From JBEIVB01 sp040374085 (GTDB lineage Bacteria > Bacteroidota > Bacteroidia > UBA4408): a stretch of 17,249 nt of DNA. The first letter of the stretch is position 1, and the number at the start of each line of letters is the position of its first letter. This document shows positions 1 through 7,292 of the stretch, piece after piece. The stretch covers positions 1 to 17,249 of the forward strand of contig JBEIVB010000053.1 in assembly GCA_040374085.1 (NCBI GenBank). Direction: 5' to 3'. Position numbers and translations under genes: made by a program. A model generated the notes under the pieces. The model did not search any database. It was given only the letters and a program-made list of their open reading frames with translations, and was not told where the DNA came from.

Positions 1-55
1 CACCGGAAAAAATTTTGGCATCGAGGCCATTTAGCCCGATTTGAGGTGTGTTCAT
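1..55 (-). CDS. Unidentified protein, N-terminal fragment cut by window edge
   Basis: An ATG at 55..53 on the minus strand overlaps the TGA stop of the preceding membrane-protein gene (ATGA at 55..52). Eighteen codons are open to the window edge, beginning M-N-T-P-Q-I-G-L-N-G-L-D-A-K. There is no signal peptide or long hydrophobic stretch in this part. The ATGA coupling argues that it is a real gene, third in the panC operon. The fragment is too short to assign a family. It does not resemble the start of RadA (zinc ribbon) or of PanD, which are plausible neighbours here. I infer only that it is translated together with the flippase-like protein. Confidence 0.55.
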   Translation of the reverse strand, partial: MNTPQIGLNGLDAKIFSG

Positions 56-1053
56 GATCGACGAAGGGTAGGGAAGAGGGCAATGGCCAAGCTGCCGGTT
101 GCCAACACCAGCAAGGTTTGGTTTAACCAGAGAATCCAGCCGCACGTAAGACCAATGGGATATGAAATGCCATACAAAACCAAGGTTTGAGCGGCTGCAA
201 CCGGATAGGCGCCAATGCCTCCTTGGGTCAGCATCATGGCAAATGCGCCGGAAACCAACATGGCTAAACCGGGACCCATTCCAAAAGACGGTAGAGATTC
301 TGTACCGGAAAAACTTTGAAACACAAGAAGACAAACCAACCAGTAGCAGCACCATATTCCGAGACTAAGTAAAATGAAACGGACAGGACTTTTCACATAA
401 GCCAGGGATCTGAAACCGGCAACAAAACGGGAAAATAGTTTTCCAACAAATCCTTTTAAAAGTTTGTTTATCAATGCTTTACGGTAAAAAACAAAGACAA
501 AAAGAAGAAACAACGTCCCAATGAGAACAATTCCCAAGAAAGACTGATTGCGGGTTAGCGCATCAAGGGTCGGCATCAGTATTTTGTTGTAAAAAAAGCC
601 ATAATACAGGGTAAACTGCGTCAGCAACACCAGAACGATTACCAGCCCCAGTGTAAGCACATCAACAATGCGCTCGAGCACAACCGTGCCCAAGCTGGTA
701 GCAAAAGGCACGCCTCTGTACCGATCGAGCAAACCGCAACGGGTTACCTCTCCAAGTCGGGGAAAAGCCAGGTTGGCCAGATAGCCGGACAGGACGCTCA
801 GGAACAGGGAAATGATATCGGTACGCTGGCCTGCAGCCTCCAGAAGCATGTTCCAACGCAAGGCTCTAAGCCAATGAGCTGCAATGCCCAACACGAAGGA
901 GAGCACGATGTATCCAACCTTCAGCTTGGAGAAAGAATGGGCCATATCGGCCATCTGCTGCTCGGTAAGGTCCCGCACCGACCACCAGGCCAAACCTATA
1001 CCCAATGCCAAGAAAAACAGCCATTGAAAGGATTTTTTTAGGCGTAGATTCAT
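52..1053 (-). CDS. Flippase-like integral membrane protein (UPF0104 / LPG_synthase_TM, YbhN/AglD2-like)
   Basis: This 333-residue polytopic membrane protein has about eight hydrophobic segments, the first at residues 10-27 and the last at about 305-328. It carries family hallmarks: an R-x-G-E-x-x-R motif after a Phe-Pro pair near residue 100, followed by a conserved ERIVDV segment near 128, and a GGIGAYP loop near 275. The family corresponds to the transmembrane half of lysylphosphatidylglycerol synthase (MprF); stand-alone members are predicted lipid flippases or transporters, mostly of unknown substrate. No aminoacyl-transferase domain is present. Its ATG overlaps the TGA of panC (1053..1050) and its own stop overlaps the next start, so it is translationally coupled on both sides. 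The family call is firm. The substrate is unknown, and the link with pantothenate is positional only. Confidence 0.85.
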   Translation of the reverse strand: MNLRLKKSFQWLFFLALGIGLAWWSVRDLTEQQMADMAHSFSKLKVGYIVLSFVLGIAAHWLRALRWNMLLEAAGQRTDIISLFLSVLSGYLANLAFPRLGEVTRCGLLDRYRGVPFATSLGTVVLERIVDVLTLGLVIVLVLLTQFTLYYGFFYNKILMPTLDALTRNQSFLGIVLIGTLFLLFVFVFYRKALINKLLKGFVGKLFSRFVAGFRSLAYVKSPVRFILLSLGIWCCYWLVCLLVFQSFSGTESLPSFGMGPGLAMLVSGAFAMMLTQGGIGAYPVAAAQTLVLYGISYPIGLTCGWILWLNQTLLVLATGSLAIALFPTLRRS

Positions 1054-1898
1054 GGTATAAGAGAAAGGTTATCAATTAACCGAACGTCGCCAAACCGAAC
1101 CACTATAAAAGCGCGGGCAGGAATTGTAGAATCCTGTAAAGGCAATAGCGTCTTCTCGTCGGCAATCTCAAAATACTCCAGCTTGCCGTGGACAAGCGAC
1201 TGGGCCCATTGCTCGGCAACGCCATGCAGTTCGCTTACCGATGCGCCCAATTGATAAAGCCCATGCACATGCTGAAGAAAAGCAAATATGCGAGGGGCCT
1301 CTGCACGATGATCGGGAAGAAGAAGAGCGTTGCGTGAGCTAAAGGCCAAGCCATCCGGCTCGCGCACAATGGGACAGGGCACAATGCGAATGGGCAGTTG
1401 AAAATGGGCGGTCATCTGCTGAATGACGCGAACCTGTTGAAAGTCTTTTTCTCCAAAAAAAGCAGCATCGGGCTGAACCAAATCAAACAAACGTTTCACA
1501 ACCGTAACCACTCCATTGAAATGCCCCGGGCGGTATCGGCCTTCCATGGGCTGGTCGAGCCCATTTAACAGGATGTCGTGGCGCAGGGCGGGCCCTTCTG
1601 GATAAACCTGTTCGGAGGGCGGACAGTACACAGCGGTGCAGGCCTTCTGGTCTCTCAGGATTGCCAAGTCGGCTTCCAGTTGACGAGGGTAGCGGTCTAA
1701 GTCGGCAGGATTGGTGAATTGAATGGGATTTACAAAAATGCTGACCAAAACGCGAGGATGTGTTTCTGCGGCCCGGCGAACCAGGTCGAGATGGCCAGCA
1801 TGAAGGGCGCCCATCGTGGGCACGAAAGCGAGGGGGCCTACTGAGGCGCTCTGCAATAAAAAGTGCCGCAATTCACGGTTGTTCGGCAATACCAACAT
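1050..1898 (-). CDS. panC: Pantothenate synthetase (pantoate--beta-alanine ligase)
   Basis: This cytoplasmic enzyme condenses pantoate and beta-alanine using ATP to make pantothenate, the precursor of coenzyme A. The protein has 282 residues, the usual length. Visible signatures are the HIGH-type nucleotide site PTMGALHAGH (residues 27-36), a VNPIQF strand followed by the DLDRYPR segment, the pantoate-binding stretch with EGRYRPGHFNGV, FFGEKDFQQ, and an SSRN motif in the KMSKS-like position (residue before it is Phe rather than the commoner Met). The ATG at 1898 gives the expected short lead-in to the first strand. It is first in a minus-strand operon and divergent from the GlgA-like gene across 122 bp. 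Aspartate decarboxylase (panD), a common neighbour in this phylum, is not between panC and the next gene. Confidence 0.97.
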   Translation of the reverse strand: MLVLPNNRELRHFLLQSASVGPLAFVPTMGALHAGHLDLVRRAAETHPRVLVSIFVNPIQFTNPADLDRYPRQLEADLAILRDQKACTAVYCPPSEQVYPEGPALRHDILLNGLDQPMEGRYRPGHFNGVVTVVKRLFDLVQPDAAFFGEKDFQQVRVIQQMTAHFQLPIRIVPCPIVREPDGLAFSSRNALLLPDHRAEAPRIFAFLQHVHGLYQLGASVSELHGVAEQWAQSLVHGKLEYFEIADEKTLLPLQDSTIPARAFIVVRFGDVRLIDNLSLIP

Positions 1899-2020
1899 GC
1901 AGCAGGATAGGGAAAAAGCGAGACAATAATAAACAAAGTGGTAGGATTGAAGCGGAGTGTGCCAAATTTTTTCCTTAATTTTGTGTCCGCTTTCCTCAAA
2001 AGGGTTTTTAGCCCATTTCC
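1899..2020. promoter_or_regulatory. Divergent intergenic region panC / GlgA-like gene
   Basis: This 122-bp AT-rich spacer separates two divergent starts, so it should hold both promoters. On the plus strand TAATTTTG at 1976..1983 fits the Bacteroidota -7 box TAnnTTTG and would give a leader of about 33 nt for the gene at 2021; the nearest upstream TTG (1947..1949) is 26 nt away, longer than the usual 17-23. On the minus strand TATTATTG (1931..1924) is one base off the box for panC, without a well-placed -33 element. No RNA gene or long hairpin is seen. Confidence 0.45.
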
Positions 2021-2848
2021 ATGAAAAAAACCAAGGTTCTTTTTGTCTCCTCTGAAATTACGCCCTATGTTGAGGCGAATCCATTGTCAACAATTGGCCG
2101 ATATCTACCCCAGGCCATTCAGGAAAAAGGGAAGGAAATCCGAACGTTTATGCCTCGCTACGGCTGCATCAATGAGCGCCGCAATCAGCTCCATGAGGTA
2201 ATTCGGCTTTCGGGTATGAACATCATCATCGACGATGCTGATCATCCGCTCATCATCAAAGTGGCTTCTATTCAGTCGTGCAGAATGCAGGTTTATTTCA
2301 TCGACAATGAAGAGTATTTCCAGCGCAAAGCTTTGTTGAACGATGCCGATGGCACCTTCTTTCACGACAACGACGAGCGTTCGATTTTCTTTTGCCGAGG
2401 TGTCATTGAAACGGTGCGCAAACTAGGATGGGCGCCCGATGTAATTCACTGCAACGGCTGGATGACTGCCCCCATGGCGCTGTTGATCAAGAAGGTTTTC
2501 CGCGAAGACCCGATTTTTGCAGAAACGCGTGTGGTTTATACCATCCACGACGATGCATTTGCCGATCCGCTAAACAAACGCTACGCCCACAAAATCAACA
2601 TGGCGGGTATGCAGGATGCGGATTTGAAACGATTGAAAGATCCAACGTTTGCCAACGTAACCAAGTTTGCCATCGACCACGCTGATGGGATCATTCAGGG
2701 CAGCCCTGATTTAACATCTGATTTGGAAAAGCACATCAAATCATCCCAAAAACCTTTTCTCCGCTACCAGGATCCAGAGGGATACGCCGAGCATTACAAC
2801 CGTTTTTACGACCAGGTGCTGGAAGAAGCACCGGTATTGGCTGAGTAA
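2021..2848 (+). CDS. Glycogen/starch synthase N-terminal-domain-like protein (GT5-like, probably non-catalytic)
   Basis: This 275-residue protein resembles only the N-terminal Rossmann half of GlgA (usually about 480 residues). It keeps the opening strand KVLFVSSEITPY (residues 5-16), a DNDERSIFFCRGVIE helix like the DNAERF..F region of GlgA, a DVIHCNGW segment in place of DVVHAHDW, and VVYTIHDDAF in place of TxFTIHN. The ADP-glucose-binding KTGGL motif that follows the first strand is missing (EANPLSTI at residues 18-25), the conserved HD of the HDW motif is absent, and there is no C-terminal GT1-like domain. Automated annotation would probably call it glycogen synthase; I doubt it makes glycogen. 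It is followed after 6 nt by the DUF4270 gene and then glmS, which suggests an envelope-related or regulatory role (inference). Confidence 0.8.
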   Translation: MKKTKVLFVSSEITPYVEANPLSTIGRYLPQAIQEKGKEIRTFMPRYGCINERRNQLHEVIRLSGMNIIIDDADHPLIIKVASIQSCRMQVYFIDNEEYFQRKALLNDADGTFFHDNDERSIFFCRGVIETVRKLGWAPDVIHCNGWMTAPMALLIKKVFREDPIFAETRVVYTIHDDAFADPLNKRYAHKINMAGMQDADLKRLKDPTFANVTKFAIDHADGIIQGSPDLTSDLEKHIKSSQKPFLRYQDPEGYAEHYNRFYDQVLEEAPVLAE

Positions 2849-2854
2849 CCCCAT

Positions 2855-4186
2855 ATGAGTTTGTTTTTTTTCCGAGGCTTGTTCAAGCGATCCTTGCTTG
2901 CTTTTTTTTGGGCAGTATTGTTGAGCATCTCTTTCGGTTGCAAAGACAAAGACTCGCTTGGCGGAGGGTTGCTCGATGACCCATCCGGTTTGCAGTTTTC
3001 TAGATTTTACACCGGCGTAACGGGATTAACAGAGCGCACCTATGCCTCGCGAACCGATCAGGACTCCGCCACCTTGGCTGTGTTGGGCACGCTAACCGAA
3101 AACCCTTGGGGAACAACCGAGGCAGGCTTCTACACAGGAATTGGCTTGCCCTTTCCCAACAACCTACCCCTTAGCCAGATTCCAACTTGTACCATAGATT
3201 CATTGGTAATTCAGCTCCGCTTGAAAGGATACTACGGATTCAAAGATGGCTCGGCAGGCCTTCAGCGCATTCGCGTTTACCGATTGGCCTCTCAGGGGTT
3301 TTCCGGCGGCTCCAAACAGTCTAATTTCAACCCCATGGACCTGGTTGATGGAGAACCTTTGGTTGATCGTTTCATTAAGCCAAATGCCGACGACTTTGTG
3401 CGCACCGATTTGGACTCTGCTCCTGTTTTGCGCTTTCGACTTCCCTCTGATCTTGCCCGACAGTGGTTGGCGGACACCAACAATCTGAAAAACAACCCTG
3501 TTTTCCGTCTTGCTTTTCGCGGATTGGTGTTTGTAGCCTACCATCCCGGGCAAGGAAATCGCCAAGGTGGGCTCGTACAAATAGACCTGAAAGATGCCGC
3601 TTCTAAAATTGCGCTCTACTTAAAATTTACCAACGGAAACAGAGGAACCTACCTCTTTCGCCCTGGGAACGACGAGCCTTATGCCTCGTATTACCGCCAC
3701 CGTTATCCTGTAGGAGGAGAAATTGAACAAGCCATTGCAGACACAAATCAACTTAGAGATCGTGTGTATGTTGAGGGGTTGGATGGGCTGAAGGCAAGGG
3801 TGTACATTCCTCCGGGATTCTTCTCGTTGCGCGACTCCTTGCCCTTGGTGCTGAATCAGGCCCAACTGGTAATACCGGCTGAGGTTCAGACCCTTGCCTA
3901 TCCTGCGCGCATTTTATTGACCATGCGCTTAAAAGACGGGCAGGAATATCAGCCCATTGATGCCGGAGAAACAGGGGCATTCAATGTGCTTGGGTATTAC
4001 GCCATTGCTCAAAAAGCTTACATCTTCAACCTCACCCGTGAACTTCATCAGCGCCTGTACAAGGGCCAAAAAGATTATGGGGTATATTTGTATGGGGTTG
4101 AGTACCACAAAGAGCCTGCTCGGGTGATGCTGAAAACAGGGTCAAACATGCGGCTTGTGGTCAAATACACCCGAATCACCAGTTAA
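2855..4186 (+). CDS. DUF4270 family lipoprotein
   Basis: This 443-residue exported protein has a basic, Phe-rich signal peptide (FKRSLLAFFWAVLLSISF) ending at Cys29, followed by KDKDSLGGG. The lipobox is loose (SFGC) but acceptable, and charged residues directly after the Cys resemble the surface-export signal of Bacteroidota lipoproteins (inference). The mature part starts with the DUF4270 pattern: a short acidic linker, then a beta-rich domain with T-x-R-T and ENPWGTTEAGFYT elements near residue 85, and long stretches of alternating beta structure containing Y-P-V-G-G-E-I near residue 285. The function of the family is unknown. It starts 6 nt after the GlgA-like stop and ends 12 nt before glmS, so the three are probably one operon. 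Two T8 runs lie within the signal-peptide codons. Confidence 0.85.
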   Translation: MSLFFFRGLFKRSLLAFFWAVLLSISFGCKDKDSLGGGLLDDPSGLQFSRFYTGVTGLTERTYASRTDQDSATLAVLGTLTENPWGTTEAGFYTGIGLPFPNNLPLSQIPTCTIDSLVIQLRLKGYYGFKDGSAGLQRIRVYRLASQGFSGGSKQSNFNPMDLVDGEPLVDRFIKPNADDFVRTDLDSAPVLRFRLPSDLARQWLADTNNLKNNPVFRLAFRGLVFVAYHPGQGNRQGGLVQIDLKDAASKIALYLKFTNGNRGTYLFRPGNDEPYASYYRHRYPVGGEIEQAIADTNQLRDRVYVEGLDGLKARVYIPPGFFSLRDSLPLVLNQAQLVIPAEVQTLAYPARILLTMRLKDGQEYQPIDAGETGAFNVLGYYAIAQKAYIFNLTRELHQRLYKGQKDYGVYLYGVEYHKEPARVMLKTGSNMRLVVKYTRITS

Positions 4187-4198
4187 CACCATCCGATT

Positions 4199-6040
4199 AT
4201 GTGTGGAATTGTAGCCTATATGGGAAGCCGCCAGGCTTATCCGGTCATCATTAAAGGACTTCACCGCCTCGAATACAGAGGTTACGACAGTGCAGGCGTA
4301 GGCCTTCAAATAAACCAAAAGCTTGCCGTATATAAATGCAAGGGAAAGGTAAGCGATTTGGAAGCGTTTGTGGGCGACAAACCAACCGATTCCACCATTG
4401 GCATTGGTCATACCCGCTGGGCAACACATGGCGTTCCAAACGATGTTAATGCCCACCCCCACTTTTCGCAAACGCGGCGTTTGATCATGATCCACAACGG
4501 CATCATTGAAAATTACGCACCGCTTAAGCAGGAGCTTCAGCGCAGGGGGCACAGCTTTGAGAGCGATACCGACACAGAGGTTCTGGTGCACCTCGTTGAG
4601 GAAATCATGACGAAAGAGCAGATTGATTTGCCTGAAGCTGTACGTCGGGCATTGAATGAAGTGGTGGGAGCGTATGCAATTGTGGTGATGGAAGAGGGCA
4701 ACAACGACCTTCTTGTTGCCGCAAAAAAAGGCAGTCCATTGGTGGTGGGCGTAGGCAAGGATGAATACTTCTGTGCTTCTGATGCCACACCGATTATTGA
4801 ATACACCAAGAACGTGGTTTACCTTGATGAGGAAGAGATTGCCGTAATTCGAAGAGGGCAGGACCTTCGTCTAATCAACATTGCCAACCAGGCCAAAACT
4901 CCATATATACAAGAGCTTGAAATGAGCTTGGAGGCCATTGAGAAAGGAGGGTATCCACATTTCATGCTCAAAGAGATTTTTGAGCAGCCTCGGTCCATCA
5001 AAGACTCCATGCGCGGTCGCATGAATGCCGACGAGCATTATGTGAAAATGGGAGGCATTTCTGAATATTCCCAGAAGATTATGAATGCCGATCGTTTCAT
5101 CATTGTGGCATGTGGAACCAGTTGGCATGCAGGGTTGGTAGCCGAGTATTTGTTTGAAGATTTAACGAGGATACCCGTTGAGGTGGAGTATGCATCTGAG
5201 TTTCGCTACCGCAACCCCATCATCAACGAAAGCGATGTGGTGATTGCCATCTCCCAATCGGGTGAAACAGCCGACACCCTTGCGGCCGTAGAATTGGCCA
5301 AATCGAAAGGAGCAACGGTTTTTGGTGTGTGCAATGTGGCCGGTTCTTCCATAGCACGCAGCACGCATGCCGGCTCTTACACTCATGCTGGTCCGGAAAT
5401 CGGGGTGGCCTCAACCAAAGCCTTTACGGCTCAGGTAACGGTACTCACCCTCATGGCGCTTCACATTGCTCAGAAAAAGGGCACCCTCAACAACAGCCGC
5501 TTTCACCAGATTCTGCGCGAGCTGGAATCAATACCCGAAAAGATTGAGCGTGTACTGGAGACCAATGCTCAAGTAGAATACATATCATCGGTGTTCAAGG
5601 ATGCCCATAACTTCCTGTATTTGGGGCGTGGGTATAGCTTCCCTGTGGCATTGGAAGGGGCCTTGAAACTGAAAGAAATCTCATACATCCACGCCGAAGG
5701 TTATCCTGCTGCCGAAATGAAGCATGGGCCCATTGCCCTTATCGACGAGCAAATGCCCGTGGTGGTAATTGCCACCAAGGGGGGTAATTATGAAAAGGTT
5801 GTGAGCAACATTCAAGAAGTAAAAGCCAGAAAAGGCGTCATTATTTCCATCATAACTGAGGGCGACCAACAGGTAAAGGAAATGAGCGATTACTCCATTG
5901 AAATTCCGGACGTTGACGATTGTTTGGTGCCGCTGGTGAGCGTGGTTCCCTTGCAGCTGCTAAGCTATCACATTGCCGTGATGCGCGGTTGCAATGTTGA
6001 TCAGCCTCGAAACCTGGCGAAAAGCGTTACGGTAGAGTAG
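4199..6040 (+). CDS. glmS: Glutamine--fructose-6-phosphate aminotransferase (isomerizing)
   Basis: GlmS converts fructose-6-phosphate and glutamine to glucosamine-6-phosphate, the first committed step to UDP-GlcNAc for peptidoglycan and LPS; it is cytoplasmic. The 613 residues match the normal length. The start MCGIVAYMG places the Ntn nucleophile Cys at position 2, exposed after Met removal, which fixes the start at 4199. The GATase2 domain shows HRLEYRGYDSAG, GHTRWATHG and HNGIIEN. Two SIS domains follow, with GTSWHAG near 305, SQSGETADT near 352, STKAFTAQ near 405 and EISYIHAEGYPAAEMKHGP near 505. The C-terminus PRNLAKSVTVE is canonical. There is no room upstream (12 nt to the previous stop) for a glmS ribozyme, so control is not of the Bacillus type. 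Confidence 0.98.
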   Translation: MCGIVAYMGSRQAYPVIIKGLHRLEYRGYDSAGVGLQINQKLAVYKCKGKVSDLEAFVGDKPTDSTIGIGHTRWATHGVPNDVNAHPHFSQTRRLIMIHNGIIENYAPLKQELQRRGHSFESDTDTEVLVHLVEEIMTKEQIDLPEAVRRALNEVVGAYAIVVMEEGNNDLLVAAKKGSPLVVGVGKDEYFCASDATPIIEYTKNVVYLDEEEIAVIRRGQDLRLINIANQAKTPYIQELEMSLEAIEKGGYPHFMLKEIFEQPRSIKDSMRGRMNADEHYVKMGGISEYSQKIMNADRFIIVACGTSWHAGLVAEYLFEDLTRIPVEVEYASEFRYRNPIINESDVVIAISQSGETADTLAAVELAKSKGATVFGVCNVAGSSIARSTHAGSYTHAGPEIGVASTKAFTAQVTVLTLMALHIAQKKGTLNNSRFHQILRELESIPEKIERVLETNAQVEYISSVFKDAHNFLYLGRGYSFPVALEGALKLKEISYIHAEGYPAAEMKHGPIALIDEQMPVVVIATKGGNYEKVVSNIQEVKARKGVIISIITEGDQQVKEMSDYSIEIPDVDDCLVPLVSVVPLQLLSYHIAVMRGCNVDQPRNLAKSVTVE

Positions 6041-6057
6041 GGTAGGGGCAGACTGCC

Positions 6058-6783
6058 TCAGCGCCTTGCAAACCGCATTTGCCAAACCCCGAGCAAGGCC
6101 TCTTTGAAAATGCCGGTGCTCATCTTGGAGTGCCCTTCTTTGCGGTCTACAAACGTAATGGGAACCTCTACAGCGCGAAACCCTGCTTTTAGAGCCCTGT
6201 ACTTCATTTCAATCTGAAACGCGTATCCAACGAAGCGTATTCGATCTAGGGGCAGTCCTTCCAATACCGTTCTCCTGTAGCATTTAAATCCTGCCGTTGT
6301 GTCGGCAATGCCAATCCACAAAATCAACCGCACATACACCGATGCGAAATAGGACATGAGAATGCGTCCTATGGGCCAATTGGAAACCTTTCCGCCACGG
6401 CAGTACCTCGACCCTATGGAGAAATCGGCGGGGGTATTGAGACAGGCATCGTGCAGGCGAATCAGGTCGTTGGGATTGTGAGAGAAATCGGCATCCATCT
6501 CAAAAACAAACTGATAGTGGCGGGCCAGGGCATAGCGAAACCCGTGGATGTATGCGGTTCCAAGGCCCAGTTTGCCTGTGCGCTCCTCCAAGAAAAGCCG
6601 ATCGGGAAACTCGTGCATGAGTCTGCGCACAATGTCACCGGTTCCGTCTGGGGAACCATCGTCTACAATCAGCACGTGAAACACCCTAGGTAGAGCAAAA
6701 ACCGCACGGATTATGGACTCAGCGTTCTCCTTCTCGTTGTAGGTGGGTATGATTACTAGGCAATCGGAAGTAGGTGCGGCCAT
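6058..6783 (-). CDS. GT2 glycosyltransferase, dolichol/polyprenol-phosphate mannose synthase-like
   Basis: This 241-residue family-2 glycosyltransferase is closest to the catalytic domain of polyprenol-monophosphomannose synthase (DPM1/Ppm1). It has the nucleotide-binding opening VIIPTYNEKENAESI (residues 10-24), the VDDGSPDGT loop near 40, the metal-binding MDADFSHNP motif near 95, the GSRYCRGG loop near 123 and ADTTAGFKCYRR near 160. No transmembrane anchor or GtrA-like C-terminal domain is present, so it is a single-domain, membrane-peripheral form. The expected reaction is transfer of mannose (or another hexose) from a GDP/UDP sugar to a polyprenyl phosphate carrier; the actual sugar cannot be read. 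It converges on glmS with 17 bp between stops. It probably has its own promoter, with TACATTTG ending 8 nt before the A of ATG. Confidence 0.9.
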   Translation of the reverse strand: MAAPTSDCLVIIPTYNEKENAESIIRAVFALPRVFHVLIVDDGSPDGTGDIVRRLMHEFPDRLFLEERTGKLGLGTAYIHGFRYALARHYQFVFEMDADFSHNPNDLIRLHDACLNTPADFSIGSRYCRGGKVSNWPIGRILMSYFASVYVRLILWIGIADTTAGFKCYRRTVLEGLPLDRIRFVGYAFQIEMKYRALKAGFRAVEVPITFVDRKEGHSKMSTGIFKEALLGVWQMRFARR

Positions 6784-6876
6784 GTAGGCACAAATGTAGG
6801 CCCTGTAATGAGTTTGTATAGGGGGTTAACAGAAAATAGTCGGGGGCTACCCAAAAAATCTTCGACCTTTAGCATC
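6784..6876. promoter_or_regulatory. Divergent intergenic region GT2 / RlpA-like gene
   Basis: This 93-bp gap lies between divergent starts. The GT2 promoter box is at 6798..6791. For the RlpA-like gene there are two imperfect candidates: TGAGTTTG at 6809..6816 (one mismatch to TAnnTTTG, leader about 55 nt) and GACCTTTA at 6864..6871 (two mismatches, only 5 nt before ATG). Neither has a clear -33 TTG, and I cannot choose between them. Confidence 0.35.
6791..6798 (-). promoter_or_regulatory. Bacteroidota -7 promoter box for the GT2 gene
   Basis: On the minus strand TACATTTG fully matches the TAnnTTTG consensus. It lies exactly 7 nt before the ATG at 6783, so transcription would begin about 2-3 nt before the start codon. 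No TTG is seen at the usual 17-23 nt spacing upstream, which keeps the call moderate. Confidence 0.5.
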
Positions 6877-7257
6877 ATGAAAGCTCATTTTCTGCTTGTG
6901 TGCACCGTCTTATTGAGCACATCTGTGTTGTTTTCGGGCACCCAGAACCCTTGTCGACCCCAAACAGGAACGGCCAGTTTTTACGGCAGGAAATTTGAGG
7001 GTAGAAGAACCTCGAGCGGGGAGCGGTATCGACACGACAGCCTTACAGCAGCTCACAAAACCTTGCCCTTTGGCACGCGAGTAAGGGTTACGCACCTATC
7101 CAGCGGAAAGCACGTAATGGTGCGCATCAACGATCGGCTTCCCATGCGGTCGAAGCGCATCATAGACCTGAGCGGCAAGGCGGCACAAACCCTTAACATG
7201 ATACGGGCGGGGTTAGCCAAGGTAGAGGTGGTGTGTGTTGCCGACACGGCCCGTTGA
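6877..7257 (+). CDS. RlpA-like double-psi beta-barrel (DPBB) secreted protein
   Basis: The ATG at 6877 gives 126 residues with a signal peptide (MKAHFLLVCTVLLSTSVLFSG); an upstream in-frame ATG at 6808 would bury the signal peptide behind 23 polar residues, so I reject it. The rest is one RlpA-like DPBB domain: GTASFYGRKFEGRRTSSGE at residues 31-49, then AAHKTLPFGTRVRV, VRINDR and RIIDLSGKAA. Glu49, His60 and Asp86 lie at the conserved acid/His/Asp positions of RlpA lytic transglycosylases, which cut stem-peptide-free glycan strands in the periplasm, often at the septum. The C-terminal SPOR domain of long RlpA proteins is absent, so septal targeting by denuded glycan is not expected. Cys26 follows the signal peptide but is not in a good lipobox. 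Confidence 0.88.
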   Translation: MKAHFLLVCTVLLSTSVLFSGTQNPCRPQTGTASFYGRKFEGRRTSSGERYRHDSLTAAHKTLPFGTRVRVTHLSSGKHVMVRINDRLPMRSKRIIDLSGKAAQTLNMIRAGLAKVEVVCVADTAR

Positions 7258-7285
7258 GGTACTTGGATTCCTTAGCCTACCTTTG
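7254..7285 (+). promoter_or_regulatory. Bacteroidota-type promoter for the YwqK-like gene and mnmA operon
   Basis: TTG at 7254..7256 and TACCTTTG at 7278..7285 are separated by 21 nt, within the 17-23 nt spacing of the flavobacterial TTG / TAnnTTTG promoter. The -33 element overlaps the stop codon of the RlpA-like gene. The -7 box ends 7 nt before the ATG at 7293, predicting a 5' leader of only 2-3 nt. Confidence 0.6.
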
Positions 7286-7292
7286 CACCATT

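Noticed and set aside
2021..2848. Calling this gene glgA (glycogen synthase)
   Set aside because: The KTGGL motif and the C-terminal domain are missing; only the fold of the N-terminal half is supported.
6045..6059. Short hairpin between glmS and the GT2 gene as a two-way terminator
   Set aside because: GGCA-GAC-TGCC is a 4-bp stem (6 bp with a G-T pair) and no T tract follows on either strand, so it is too weak to call.
6808..6876. N-terminal extension of the RlpA-like protein from ATG 6808
   Set aside because: It would put 23 polar residues before a clear signal peptide that begins at ATG 6877.
7233..7292. GTG start 60 nt upstream of the YwqK-like gene
   Set aside because: It overlaps the previous gene, lies upstream of the predicted promoter, and precedes a normal signal peptide starting at 7293.
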